DNA of 64,000 bases from Aquipseudomonas alcaligenes (lineage in GTDB: Bacteria; Pseudomonadota; Gammaproteobacteria; Pseudomonadales; Pseudomonadaceae), in NCBI RefSeq assembly GCF_900156545.1, contig NZ_FTNW01000002.1:558001-622000 (forward strand), in the 5' to 3' direction. A program made the position numbers and the translations under genes. Below are positions 1 through 9,762 of the stretch, piece by piece. Position 1 is the stretch's first letter; the number at the start of each line of letters is the position of its first letter. The notes beneath the pieces are model-generated. The model was not told the origin of the DNA, searched no databases, and was given only the letters and a program-made list of their open reading frames with translations.

Positions 1-551
1 CCAGAGTGGCCGAGGCCTGGAGAGGCCTGGTGGTGGTGCTATGTACGGGATTGCTGCTGACTTTCGCCGGTTCAGGGCTGTATCACCTTGCACCGGGCAA
101 TACCGGCTTGCTCCTCGACCGCCTCGGCATGCTGGTGCTGTTCGCCGGCATTCTCGGCCTGGCCAGCGCCGATCGTCTGGGGCTGTCGGTGGCACGTGGG
201 ATGCTGGCCTGGGTGGGGCTTGGCGGAGCCGCGAGCCTGACGGCCTGGTGGTACGGCGGCAATCTGCTGCCCTGGGCGTTACTGCAGGCCGGCGGCGTGT
301 TGGTCCTGCTGCTGCTCGCCTGCACCCGACCGCAAGCCGATGCCCCAGCCCTCAGGCTGGGACTGTGTGTAGCCTGGTACGGTCTGGCCAAGCTGTGTGA
401 GCTGACTGATGACGAGCTTTTCAGGCTGAGCAACCAGATGATTTCCGGGCACAGCCTCAAGCACCTGCTATCCAGTCTCGCGGTCCTGCCACTGCTGCTG
501 CCGCTGAGTACTCAGGGCCGTGGCCGCCAATCATCGGCATCGCCGGCGTAA
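1..551 (+). CDS. Ceramidase-like (CREST superfamily) membrane protein, 5' end missing
   Basis: Only the C-terminal part is in the window; the frame is open to the left edge and the GTG at position 6 is probably internal. The visible 181 residues form about six hydrophobic helices. Three conserved patches fit the CREST superfamily of membrane hydrolases (alkaline ceramidases, PAQR receptors): an S-x-L-Y-H motif near the start, an acidic residue in L-L-L-D-R-L-G-M, and G-H-S-L-K-H-L near the C-terminus. In that superfamily these Ser, His and Asp residues form the metal and catalytic site. The substrate is unknown in bacteria. The stop overlaps the convergent solute-binding protein gene by 40 bp. 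The family call rests on motif pattern alone. Confidence 0.6.
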   Translation, partial: RVAEAWRGLVVVLCTGLLLTFAGSGLYHLAPGNTGLLLDRLGMLVLFAGILGLASADRLGLSVARGMLAWVGLGGAASLTAWWYGGNLLPWALLQAGGVLVLLLLACTRPQADAPALRLGLCVAWYGLAKLCELTDDELFRLSNQMISGHSLKHLLSSLAVLPLLLPLSTQGRGRQSSASPA

Positions 552-1309
552 AGGGCACGCTGTAGGCGCGCCAGCTCGCCACGCCTGGCGAAGCGCGCCA
601 GCGCCTCGTTGAAACGCTGCAACAGCGCCTGAGCCTGCGGATCATCCTTGCGCAACAACAGACGCAACGGCTCGGTATTGAGGTAACGCGGGTGGTGCGT
701 GATGCCCCTGCGCTCGTGCTCGGAAAATAGGCGCCGAAGCATGGCGTAGCCAACCGCGCGGTCTTGCGGGTGGAGATCGACACGCCCGAGCGCCAGCAGA
801 CGGAAGACCGTGTCGTCCTTGCTGTTCTGCTCGACCTGCAGCCGCCCCGCTTGCAGCGCCTGGTCGAACTGCGGTCCATAGGAATAACCCAGCGTTGTGG
901 CTATGCGATAAGGCTTGAGATCCTCAACGCGTCGCCAGTCGAACGGCAGCGCCTTGCGATGAAACAGCACGACCTCGCCACGCACCAGCGGCTCGCTGCA
1001 CACCCCATACTGCCGGCGCATCGGGCTGCAGCTATAGGGCATGATCGCGTCCAGCGTGCCTTGCTGCAGCATCAAGACGTTGCGGTCCCAGGGGTAGAAG
1101 AAGAACTCGACACGGTAGCCAGCTGCGGCGAATACCGCACGAACCAAGCGGGCCAGAGCGCCCCCATCGGCGCTGTGCTGATCGACATAGGGCACCCAGT
1201 CGCCGGTGCCGATACGCACCACTGGCTCGGCATTCGCCGTCAGACTGCTCAGCATCAGAGCGAGCAGCATCAGCCGACGCAGTGGCGAGCGGTGAAGCGA
1301 AGAAGACAT
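512..1309 (-). CDS. Periplasmic solute-binding protein, family 3 (amino-acid type)
   Basis: A 265-residue secreted protein. Residues 1-27 form a signal peptide: two arginines, a leucine-rich core, and a cleavage site after A-N-A. The mature part follows the SBP_bac_3 plan, opening with V-R-I-G-T-G-D-W-V-P-Y and continuing with the domain-swap segment around Y-R-I-A-T-T-L-G-Y-S-Y. Proteins of this type bind amino acids or related polar solutes for an ABC importer or act as stand-alone sensors. No permease or ATPase gene is adjacent, so it may be an orphan receptor. The ATG has a GAGG ribosome site five bases upstream. The ligand cannot be told from sequence. Confidence 0.75.
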   Translation of the reverse strand: MSSSLHRSPLRRLMLLALMLSSLTANAEPVVRIGTGDWVPYVDQHSADGGALARLVRAVFAAAGYRVEFFFYPWDRNVLMLQQGTLDAIMPYSCSPMRRQYGVCSEPLVRGEVVLFHRKALPFDWRRVEDLKPYRIATTLGYSYGPQFDQALQAGRLQVEQNSKDDTVFRLLALGRVDLHPQDRAVGYAMLRRLFSEHERRGITHHPRYLNTEPLRLLLRKDDPQAQALLQRFNEALARFARRGELARLQRALYAGDADDWRPRP

Positions 1310-1357
1310 GCGTACCTCACATCTGGGGCCGTCCGCCCCCAGGCTTAGCCGAGCAGT

Positions 1358-1819
1358 TCAACCACGCTGACGCAGGGTCAGGCCACGCAGGAAGTTGCGC
1401 AGCAGCTGGTCACCGCAGGCGCGGTAGTTCTTGTGCTCGGGGCTGCGAAACAGCGCACTGAGCTCGGCCTTGGTCATTGGCAGGTCGGCGGCACGGAGGA
1501 TCTCGTGCAGGTCGTCGTCACGCAGCTCGAAAGCCACCCGCAGCTTCTTCAGGATGATGTTGTTGGTCAGGCGCTTTTCCACCGGCAGCGGCGGACGGCT
1601 TTCGTCGCGCCCCCGCTTGTGCAGCACCAGGCCGGCCAGGAAGTGCGCCAGCACTTCATCGCTACAGGGCTGGAAGCCGTCCTCATCATCCTTCTTCAGC
1701 AGGGCCGCGACCGCCTCGGGCGCCAGGCTGTAATCGGCCAGCTGGCAGATCCCGGCCAGCTGGGCATCGCTGATATCCAGCAGGTAGCGCAGACTGCGCA
1801 GTACATCGTTGTTGTTCAT
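1358..1819 (-). CDS. YehS-like DUF1456 protein
   Basis: A 153-residue cytoplasmic protein built from two homologous halves (about residues 1-70 and 82-150). Each starts with N-N-x-(I/V)-L-(R/K)-x-L-R and ends with L-x-x-F-L-x-G-L-x-L-(H/R)-x-R-G. This is the DUF1456/YehS architecture; the function is unknown. The start was set at the ATG at 1819 because M-N-N-N-D is the family's usual N-terminus and a purine-rich site (AGAGAG) precedes it; an in-frame codon ten residues upstream lacks support. It lies 36 bp downstream of tcdA on the same strand and may be co-transcribed with it. Confidence 0.8.
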   Translation of the reverse strand: MNNNDVLRSLRYLLDISDAQLAGICQLADYSLAPEAVAALLKKDDEDGFQPCSDEVLAHFLAGLVLHKRGRDESRPPLPVEKRLTNNIILKKLRVAFELRDDDLHEILRAADLPMTKAELSALFRSPEHKNYRACGDQLLRNFLRGLTLRQRG

Positions 1820-1855
1820 GGAAAACTCTCTGGGCGCCCGCAGGCGCATACATGC

Positions 1856-2668
1856 TTAACCGGCCTTGCCGGTACGTTCCGCCGGACGCCGCGCACCGGC
1901 CACCAGCTTGTCGATGGTGCGCGCGGCGGCGGCCATGCCAAAGCTGGCGGTGACCATCATCACCGCGCCGAAACCGCCGGCGCAGTCGAGCTTGACGCCC
2001 TCGCCGACGAAGCCCTTGGCCTGACAGACGCTGCCATCCGGCTTGGGGTAGCGCAGCTGTTCGGTGGAGAACACGCAGGGCACGCTGTAGCTGCGCCCCG
2101 GCGTGCGGGAGAAGTTGTAGTCGCGGCGCAGGGTACTGCGCACCTTGGCCGCCAGCGGGTCGTTGAAGGTTTTGTTGAGGTCGGCAATCTGGATCTGCGT
2201 CGGATCGACCTGACCACCGGCGCCGCCGGTGGTGACGATCTGGATCTTGCGTCGCTTGCACCAGGCGATCAGCGCCGCCTTGGCCGCCACGCTGTCGATG
2301 CAGTCGATCACCGCGTCGAGCTGTTCGGTGATGTACTCGGCCATGGTCTCGCGGGTGACGAAATCAGCCACCGGATGAACCTTGCACGCCGGGTTGATGG
2401 CACGGATGCGCGCGGCCATCTCGTCAACCTTGGCCTTACCCACGGCGCCATCAATGGCATGTACCTGGCGGTTGGTGTTGGTGATGCACACGTCGTCCAG
2501 GTCGAACAGCGAGATCTCGCCCACGCCGGAGCGCGCCAGGGCCTCGGCCGCCCAGGAGCCGACACCACCGATGCCAACCACCGCCACATGCGCCGCCGCC
2601 AGACGCTCCAGCCCTTCACGCCCGTACAACCGGGCAATACCGCCGAAACGCGGATCTTCTGTCGCCAT
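1856..2668 (-). CDS. tcdA: tRNA threonylcarbamoyladenosine dehydratase TcdA (CsdL)
   Basis: A 270-residue E1/ThiF-like enzyme. It uses ATP to dehydrate t6A at position 37 of ANN-decoding tRNAs to the cyclic form ct6A. Visible features are the nucleotide-binding loop G-I-G-G-V-G-S-W near residue 29, the E1-type metal/ATP segment with F-D-L-D-D-V and N-T-N-R-Q, and the V-I-D-C-I-D-S segment. Length matches the family (about 268). The cysteine desulfurase genes csdA/csdE that often neighbour it are not in this window. The ATG at 2668 starts M-A-T-E-D-P-R-F-G-G-I-A-R-L-Y-G, the expected N-terminus. Confidence 0.93.
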   Translation of the reverse strand: MATEDPRFGGIARLYGREGLERLAAAHVAVVGIGGVGSWAAEALARSGVGEISLFDLDDVCITNTNRQVHAIDGAVGKAKVDEMAARIRAINPACKVHPVADFVTRETMAEYITEQLDAVIDCIDSVAAKAALIAWCKRRKIQIVTTGGAGGQVDPTQIQIADLNKTFNDPLAAKVRSTLRRDYNFSRTPGRSYSVPCVFSTEQLRYPKPDGSVCQAKGFVGEGVKLDCAGGFGAVMMVTASFGMAAAARTIDKLVAGARRPAERTGKAG

Positions 2669-2992
2669 CGCACACCTCACAAACCGGCCGGCATTATACG
2701 GTGCGGGCTCGGGCTGTCGCGCGAAGATGCATCCGCCGGTCTGATGCAGGCGCGGTGCGCCATCCGGGGTATTTCCGGAAGGCCCTTGATGCCGGCGCGC
2801 CCGGCCTGGACAGCGCACCTCTGCCGGCAGACGGAAGCGATCCCCTCGCCCTCCAGGGAACTCCGCCAGCGTGCCGGCAGACCAACCCCTTGGCGGGCCC
2901 GGCGGTGCTATACAGTCTTGCGGCCGCGGAGTAGCATGCGCGCCGACCGGCGTTCGCCGGCCCATTTCCCGGTTCGTACGAGGAGCTGCCAG
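2669..2992. other. Intergenic region between tcdA and ndvB
   Basis: This 324-bp stretch separates the divergent tcdA and ndvB genes and must hold both promoters and the ndvB leader. I see no clear sigma-70 pair. A GC-rich hairpin (arms CCGGC/GCCGG, loop GTTC) lies at 2947-2960, just before the candidate leader peptide. No convincing longer coding frame was seen. Confidence 0.5.
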
Positions 2993-3028
2993 ATGCCCTG
3001 GCCTCTCGACGCGACCCTCTGTTCCTGA
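2993..3028 (+). CDS. Candidate 11-codon leader peptide ahead of ndvB
   Basis: An ATG at 2993 opens an 11-codon frame (M-P-W-P-L-D-A-T-L-C-S) ending in TGA at 3026-3028. It has a strong ribosome site, AGGAG at 2981-2985, seven bases before the ATG. The ndvB start at 3050 is only 21 bases after the stop and has a much weaker site of its own. This arrangement suggests translation of the short frame may govern initiation at ndvB. No family is recognised and the frame could be fortuitous. Confidence 0.35.
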   Translation: MPWPLDATLCS

Positions 3029-3049
3029 TTGCGGAACCTCTAAGCAGCC

Positions 3050-5638
3050 ATGCCAACGCGCAAACTCGGAATTAACCTGGTGGTCATCGTGGCGGTCGCC
3101 GCCCTGTTCACCGGCCTCTGGGCACTCTATAACCGTCCGGTCAGTGCCCCGGACTGGCCGGAGCAGATCTCCGGCTTCTCCTTCTCGCCGTTCCGTGCCG
3201 GGCAGAGCCCGATGACCGGGGTCTACCCCAGCGACGAGCAGATGCGTGCCGACCTGGAGCTGCTGAGCCGGCAGACCGACAACATCCGCACCTACTCGGT
3301 GGACGGCAAGCTGGCCGACATTCCGCGCCTGGCCGAGGAATTCGGCCTGCGCGTGACCCTTGGCGTATGGATCAGCAATGACCTGGAGCGCAACGAACGC
3401 GAAATCGCCAAGGCCATCGAACTGGCCAACGAGTCGCGCAGCGTGGTGCGGGTCACCGTGGGCAACGAATCGCTGTTCCGCGAGGAAGTCGAGGTCGAGG
3501 AGCTGATCGGCTACATCGACCGGGTGCGCTCGGCAGTCAAGGTTCCGGTCAGTACCTCCGAGCAATGGCACATCTGGCAGGATAACCCCGAGCTGGCCCA
3601 GCACGTCGACCTGATCGCCGCTCACGTGCTGCCCTACTGGGAATTCGTGCCGATGCAGGACTCCGGCGAGTTCGTCCTGGAACGCGCCAAGGACCTGAGA
3701 AAGATGTTCCCGAAGAAGCCGCTGCTGCTCTCTGAAGTGGGTTGGCCGAGCAACGGCCGCACCCGTGGCGGCGCCGAGGCGGACCAGGCCGAACAGGCCA
3801 TCTACCTACGCACCCTGGTCAACACTCTGAACGCCAAGGGCTACAACTACTTCGTCATCGAGGCCTTCGATCAGCCCTGGAAAGCCAGCGAGGAAGGCTC
3901 GGTCGGCGCCTACTGGGGCGTTTACAACCTCGACCGCCAGCCCAAGTTCGCCTTCGAGGGACCGGTCGTCGCCATCCCGCAGTGGCGCCTGCTGGCGGTA
4001 GCGTCGGTGGTCATGGGCCTGCTGGCCCTGGCACTGATGCTGATCGACGGCTCGGCACTGCGCCAGCGCGGCCGTACCTTCCTGACCTTCGTCGCCTTCG
4101 TCGGCGGCTCTGCCCTGGTGTGGATCGCCTATGACTACAGCCAGCAGTACAGCACCTGGTTCAGCCTGACCGTCGGCGGCCTGCTCGGTATCGGCGCACT
4201 GGGCGTGTTCATCGTCCTGCTCACCGAGGCGCATGAACTGGCGGAAACGGCCTGGACCCGCACCCGCCGCCGGCCCTTCCTGCCGGTGCTGACCGACACC
4301 GCCTACCGGCCCAAGGTGTCGATCCACGTGCCCTGCTACAACGAACCGCCGGAGATGGTGAAGCAGACCCTGGACGCCCTGGCGGCCCTGGACTACCCGG
4401 ATTACGAAGTCATCATCATCGACAACAACACCAAGGACCCGAAGGTCTGGGAGCCGGTGCAGGCCTACTGCGAGCAGCTCGGTCCGCGCTTCCGCTTCTT
4501 CCATGTGGCCCCGCTCGAAGGTTTCAAGGGCGGCGCGCTGAACTACATCCTGCCGCATACCGCGCCGGACGCCGAAGTGATCGCGGTGATCGACTCCGAC
4601 TACTGCGTGAACCGCAACTGGCTCAAGCACATGGTGCCGCACTTCTCCGACCCGAAGATTGCCGTGGTGCAGTCGCCGCAGGACTACCGCGACGGTGACG
4701 AAAGCGCCTTCAAGAAGCTCTGCTACGCCGAATACAAGGGCTTCTTCCACATCGGCATGGTCACCCGCAACGACCGCGACGCCATCATCCAGCATGGCAC
4801 CATGACCATGATCCGCCGCAGCGTGATGGACGAGCTGAAGTGGGCCGACTGGACCATCTGTGAAGACGCCGAGCTGGGCCTGCGCGTGTTCGAGAAAGGC
4901 TACTCGGCGGCCTACGCCCACGAGAGCTTCGGCAAGGGACTGATGCCGGACACCTTCATCGACTACAAGAAGCAGCGCTTCCGCTGGGCCTACGGCGCCA
5001 TCCAGATCATGAAGGGGCATGCCCGCGCGCTGTTCCGCGGCGAAGGCTCGCAGCTCACCCGGGGCCAGCGCTACCACTTCATTGCCGGCTGGCTACCGTG
5101 GATCGCCGATGGCCTGAATATCTTCTTCACCGTCGGCGCCCTGCTCTGGTCGGCGGCAATGATCATCGTGCCGAACCGCGTCGACCCACCGCTGATGATC
5201 TTCGCCATTCCGCCGCTGGCGCTGTTCTTCTTCAAGTTCGGCAAGATCATGTACCTCTACCGCAAGGCGGTAGGCGTGGACCTGGCGCGCTCCTTCCAGG
5301 CCGCCATCGCCGGCCTGGCGCTCTCGCACACCATCGCCAAGGCGGTGTTGTACGGCACCTTCACCAAGACCATCCCGTTCTTCCGTACGCCGAAGATGGC
5401 CAGCAACCATGGCATCCTGGTGGCCCTGGCCGAAGCACGCGAGGAGGTGTTCGTCATGCTCCTGCTGTGGGGTGCGGCGATCGGCATCAGCTTCGCCCAG
5501 GACATCGGCAACGCCGACGTGAAGTTCTGGGTCGCCACCCTGCTGGTGCAGTCGCTGCCCTACCTGGCGGCCCTGCTGATGGCCCTGCTGTCGTCACTGC
5601 CCAAGCCGGTGGAGAAAGAGGTCGCGCAGGCGGCATAG
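3050..5638 (+). CDS. ndvB: NdvB-type GH17-GT2 membrane beta-1,3-glucan synthase
   Basis: An 862-residue inner-membrane protein fusing two enzymes. After an N-terminal membrane segment (about residues 7-27), residues 35-300 form a periplasmic GH17 domain with its acid/base Glu in G-N-E (E140) and nucleophile in S-E-V-G-W-P-S (E229). Membrane helices around 310-400 lead to a cytoplasmic family-2 glycosyltransferase: D-N-N-T-K-D, D-S-D (D515, D517), E-D (605-606) and Q-R-F-R-W (642-646). Several C-terminal helices follow. Related Pseudomonas NdvB proteins make cyclic or branched beta-1,3-glucans linked to osmoadaptation and biofilm drug tolerance; the GH17 part acts as a transglycosylase in homologues. 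All catalytic residues are intact. A terminator follows directly. Confidence 0.9.
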   Translation: MPTRKLGINLVVIVAVAALFTGLWALYNRPVSAPDWPEQISGFSFSPFRAGQSPMTGVYPSDEQMRADLELLSRQTDNIRTYSVDGKLADIPRLAEEFGLRVTLGVWISNDLERNEREIAKAIELANESRSVVRVTVGNESLFREEVEVEELIGYIDRVRSAVKVPVSTSEQWHIWQDNPELAQHVDLIAAHVLPYWEFVPMQDSGEFVLERAKDLRKMFPKKPLLLSEVGWPSNGRTRGGAEADQAEQAIYLRTLVNTLNAKGYNYFVIEAFDQPWKASEEGSVGAYWGVYNLDRQPKFAFEGPVVAIPQWRLLAVASVVMGLLALALMLIDGSALRQRGRTFLTFVAFVGGSALVWIAYDYSQQYSTWFSLTVGGLLGIGALGVFIVLLTEAHELAETAWTRTRRRPFLPVLTDTAYRPKVSIHVPCYNEPPEMVKQTLDALAALDYPDYEVIIIDNNTKDPKVWEPVQAYCEQLGPRFRFFHVAPLEGFKGGALNYILPHTAPDAEVIAVIDSDYCVNRNWLKHMVPHFSDPKIAVVQSPQDYRDGDESAFKKLCYAEYKGFFHIGMVTRNDRDAIIQHGTMTMIRRSVMDELKWADWTICEDAELGLRVFEKGYSAAYAHESFGKGLMPDTFIDYKKQRFRWAYGAIQIMKGHARALFRGEGSQLTRGQRYHFIAGWLPWIADGLNIFFTVGALLWSAAMIIVPNRVDPPLMIFAIPPLALFFFKFGKIMYLYRKAVGVDLARSFQAAIAGLALSHTIAKAVLYGTFTKTIPFFRTPKMASNHGILVALAEAREEVFVMLLLWGAAIGISFAQDIGNADVKFWVATLLVQSLPYLAALLMALLSSLPKPVEKEVAQAA

Positions 5639-5682
5639 CCGTAGGGTCGATGTCGTTTTTGACGACGCGTGTCACCCCATCG

Positions 5683-5708
5683 AAACGGCGGCCTTGAGGC
5701 CGCCGTTT
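5683..5708 (+). terminator. Rho-independent terminator of ndvB
   Basis: A perfect 11-bp stem (AAACGGCGGCC / GGCCGCCGTTT) with a TTGA loop ends in a run of four T. It lies 45 bp after the ndvB stop and 48 bp before dapE, separating the two transcription units. Confidence 0.85.
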
Positions 5709-5716
5709 TGCATTAA

Positions 5717-7704
<1,988 letters not shown>

Positions 7705-7707
7705 GCC

Positions 7708-8079
7708 ATGCGCCAACCCGATATCGAGATCTACCTGAAGGACGCCGATCAGCAGGCCATTGCCGCCTGGCTGAGCGAGGCCATCGGTCCGTGCAGCGAG
7801 TGGCGCCAGCAAGGCCAGACCTTCAAGTGCCGCGCCGGCGAGGTGCCGGTGACCTGGCTGCCGAAGGCCGTGGGTAAGTGGCACAGCCTCTATCTGGAAA
7901 GCGACGCCACACCCTGGAGCGATGACCTGGCCTGCGCCCGCGCCGCCTTTGCCGCGCTCGGCGTGCAGGTACGCTGCGCCCCCGGCGGCTGGAGCGAGGA
8001 AGAAGCGCTGGAAGAAGCGGATCGCTGGATCAAGATCGATGCCGAAGGTGAGCAGGAAATCATCTGGCGTACTGATTGA
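7708..8079 (+). CDS. Conserved hypothetical protein downstream of rlmA
   Basis: A 123-residue soluble acidic protein with no signal peptide or membrane segment. I do not recognise a named family. It is tryptophan-rich for its size (W-R-Q-Q, V-T-W-L-P-K, G-K-W-H-S-L-Y-L-E-S, P-W-S-D-D). Its C-terminus resembles the E-x-x-D-x-W-I-x-I-D-x-x-G-E pattern of small proteins of unknown function found in pseudomonads. It starts 3 bp after the rlmA stop. A palindromic repeat pair follows the stop. Confidence 0.75.
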   Translation: MRQPDIEIYLKDADQQAIAAWLSEAIGPCSEWRQQGQTFKCRAGEVPVTWLPKAVGKWHSLYLESDATPWSDDLACARAAFAALGVQVRCAPGGWSEEEALEEADRWIKIDAEGEQEIIWRTD

Positions 8080-8080
8080 T

Positions 8081-8183
8081 CTCCCCTCTCCGCTCGGGAG
8101 AGGGGCGGGGGGGTGAGGGGCTTCCAGGCTACTTCGAGCCGCTTATAGCACCCTCACCCCAGCCCTCTCCCAAAGGGAGAGGG
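8081..8183. repeat. Paired CTCTCCC/GGGAGAG palindromic repeat
   Basis: Two GC-rich palindromes (8081-8104 and 8162-8183) plus an outer inverted pair (GTGAGGGG near 8113 and CCCTCACC at 8151) can fold into a large compound hairpin. The same sequence type recurs at six places in this window, always between genes. Confidence 0.7.
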
Positions 8184-8201
8184 AGTGGAAAGCCTTAAAA
8201 G

Positions 8202-8230
8202 CAAAAGGCCCGTCATCGACGGGCCTTTTG
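8202..8230. terminator. Terminator between the rlmA operon and the cold-shock gene
   Basis: A perfect 13-bp stem (CAAAAGGCCCGTC / GACGGGCCTTTTG) closes on a 3-base loop. A T-rich tail exists on the minus strand, so it mainly ends the cold-shock gene transcript (stop at 8250). It may also stop rlmA-operon readthrough. Confidence 0.8.
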
Positions 8231-8249
8231 TTGTGCGACGGGTCTGGCT

Positions 8250-8459
8250 TCAGACCTTGGACACGTCTTCCGCCTGCAGGCCCTTCTGGCCCTGGATCAC
8301 GGAGAACTCCACCTGCTGGCCTTCGACCAGCGTGCGATGCCCCTCGCCACGGATGGCGCGGTAGTGGACGAACACGTCCGGGCCGCTTTCGCGTTGAATG
8401 AAGCCATACCCCTTGGAATCATTGAACCACTTGACGGTTCCGACCTCACGATCAGCCAT
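8250..8459 (-). CDS. Cold-shock domain protein (CspA family)
   Basis: A 69-residue single cold-shock domain that binds single-stranded RNA and DNA. RNP1 (K-G-Y-G-F-I) and RNP2 (V-F-V-H-Y) are intact, and the N-terminus (V-G-T-V-K-W-F-N-D) is typical. Two residues follow RNP2 that suit general Csp members; the copy cannot be assigned to CspA, CspD or another paralogue. The ATG at 8459 is favoured over a GTG two codons earlier because the AGGGA ribosome site lies seven bases before the ATG. A strong promoter about 130 bp upstream implies a long leader. Confidence 0.93.
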   Translation of the reverse strand: MADREVGTVKWFNDSKGYGFIQRESGPDVFVHYRAIRGEGHRTLVEGQQVEFSVIQGQKGLQAEDVSKV

Positions 8460-8590
8460 TACCACTTCCCTCGATTCTCGATTTTATTGTTGGGCGGATC
8501 GGCGCAAACGTTCTTCTTCTTCTCTCCGACCCCGGCCATAACGACCATGGAGCGGTGTTCCGAATGGCGTCCTGATGCGACCGCCAGGCG

Positions 8591-8618
8591 AGTATAAAAC
8601 AAGCGTTCGTCTTGCCAA
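8591..8618 (-). promoter_or_regulatory. Sigma-70 promoter for the cold-shock gene with long leader
   Basis: On the minus strand, TTGGCA (8618-8613) and TATACT (8596-8591) are separated by 16 bp. Transcription should begin near 8585, giving a leader of about 125 nt before the ATG at 8459, as is usual for cold-inducible csp mRNAs. Confidence 0.6.
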
Positions 8619-8674
8619 GGGATTTTTTCGGCCGCCTGCAAGCCCCGGAATACAGGGCCTGCAGGGCTTTTTGC

Positions 8675-9649
8675 TCAGTCCTTGGCGAGCAGATCGGTCA
8701 ACTTCCTGGCCAGGCTCTGGTACTGGTAAGGCTCGACTCGATAGGCCCAGTCGCTGCGCCCCGGCATCTCGCTGGCGGACAGACCGCTGCCCTGTTCCAG
8801 CAGCAGCCAGTGCTGATCGGCCTTGCCGTAGAAACGGCCTTTCAGGGTCTTGCCGGCAAAGGTGGTGAGGCTGAATTCCAGCGCCGGCTTGCCCTCGAAA
8901 CCGAGCTGGGCCAGCGGCGCGGCATCGGCGAAACGCAGGTCGGCGAAGAACTGCCCGAAGCCATTGGCTGCTCCGTCGAAGGCCAGCCGCTTGCCCTTGG
9001 GCAGATCGCGCACCTGCAGGTTCGCCTGCTCGGCCTTGTCGCGCGCCAGCGTCAGGCGCTCGCCACCCGCATGACGCAGATCCAGCTCGCGCACCTCGGC
9101 GAAGGGAATGGCCGTGACGCGCCGATCCAGCCACTCCAGTTCGCTGGCAGGCAACTCGATGCGCTGGCTGACCAGCCAGCTCTGCGCCTCGTCGGCGCGC
9201 CGCACCAGCTGGCCCTCCTGCTGACCGGGCTTGCCGATCAGCAGCTGCAGGGGTGCCTCGCCCTGCTCCAGCGTGAGGCGCACGGCACGCTCTTCGTCCT
9301 CGCCCTTGTCGGCCAGGCCGAGGCGGCCATACAGCTCGGGGTTGGCCGTGCGCGGCTCGACCTTGCGCGCCTCGGCCAGGGCCTTGAGCAGCCTGTTCAC
9401 CACACCCTGGTCGGCCGGGTAATCGGCCTTGGCCGGCACCACCCAGCCTTGCTCGCGACGCTCCAGGCGCACCAGCGGCTGGTCACCACGCTGCACTTCA
9501 ACGGCCTTGACCTGCGCCACCTGCACGCCCGGCAGCCACGGTTCGGCCTGGGCCGGCACGCGCGGCAGGCCCACCTGGCTGGTGAAGTACCAGCCGGCCA
9601 CCAGGGCCAGCGCCAGCACCGCCAGAACGAAGAGGGTTTTGCGATTCAT
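8675..9649 (-). CDS. DUF4340-like membrane-anchored protein of the Gld-like ABC operon
   Basis: A 324-residue protein with one N-terminal membrane anchor (about residues 5-22, L-F-V-L-A-V-L-A-L-A-L-V-A-G-W) and a large periplasmic region of beta-rich repeats (V-x-R-L-x-L-E-Q-G-E type segments). Gene order fits DUF4340 proteins, which follow GldG-like genes in ABC export operons. Its biochemical role is unknown. It is the last gene of the operon, separated from the GldG-like gene by 113 bp that contain a palindromic repeat. The ATG at 9649 has an AGGAG site. Confidence 0.75.
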   Translation of the reverse strand: MNRKTLFVLAVLALALVAGWYFTSQVGLPRVPAQAEPWLPGVQVAQVKAVEVQRGDQPLVRLERREQGWVVPAKADYPADQGVVNRLLKALAEARKVEPRTANPELYGRLGLADKGEDEERAVRLTLEQGEAPLQLLIGKPGQQEGQLVRRADEAQSWLVSQRIELPASELEWLDRRVTAIPFAEVRELDLRHAGGERLTLARDKAEQANLQVRDLPKGKRLAFDGAANGFGQFFADLRFADAAPLAQLGFEGKPALEFSLTTFAGKTLKGRFYGKADQHWLLLEQGSGLSASEMPGRSDWAYRVEPYQYQSLARKLTDLLAKD

Positions 9650-9715
9650 AGGCTGTTCTCCTCAATCAAGGAGTCGGTGAATAGGGGAAGGGAAAGCGAA
9701 GGGGAAAGGGCCGCG

Positions 9716-9756
9716 CCCTCTCCCCCCCCCTCTCCCATCAATGGGAGAGGGGTGAG
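9716..9756. repeat. CTCTCCC-type palindromic repeat inside the Gld-like operon
   Basis: The palindrome CCTCTCCCAT-CA-ATGGGAGAGG lies between the GldG-like and DUF4340 genes, next to a run of nine C. It belongs to the same repeat family as the element at 8081 and could stabilise the upstream mRNA or reduce expression of the last gene. Confidence 0.65.
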
Positions 9757-9762
9757 ACGCCA

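Noticed and set aside
6..551. Treating the GTG at position 6 as the true start of the ceramidase-like gene
   Set aside because: The predicted protein would lack the first helices of the family, and the frame is open to the window edge, so the gene most likely begins upstream.
8635..8672. Hairpin with a T-run just past the DUF4340 stop
   Set aside because: The T-run is on the plus strand, but the neighbouring genes are on the minus strand, so it does not fit as their terminator.
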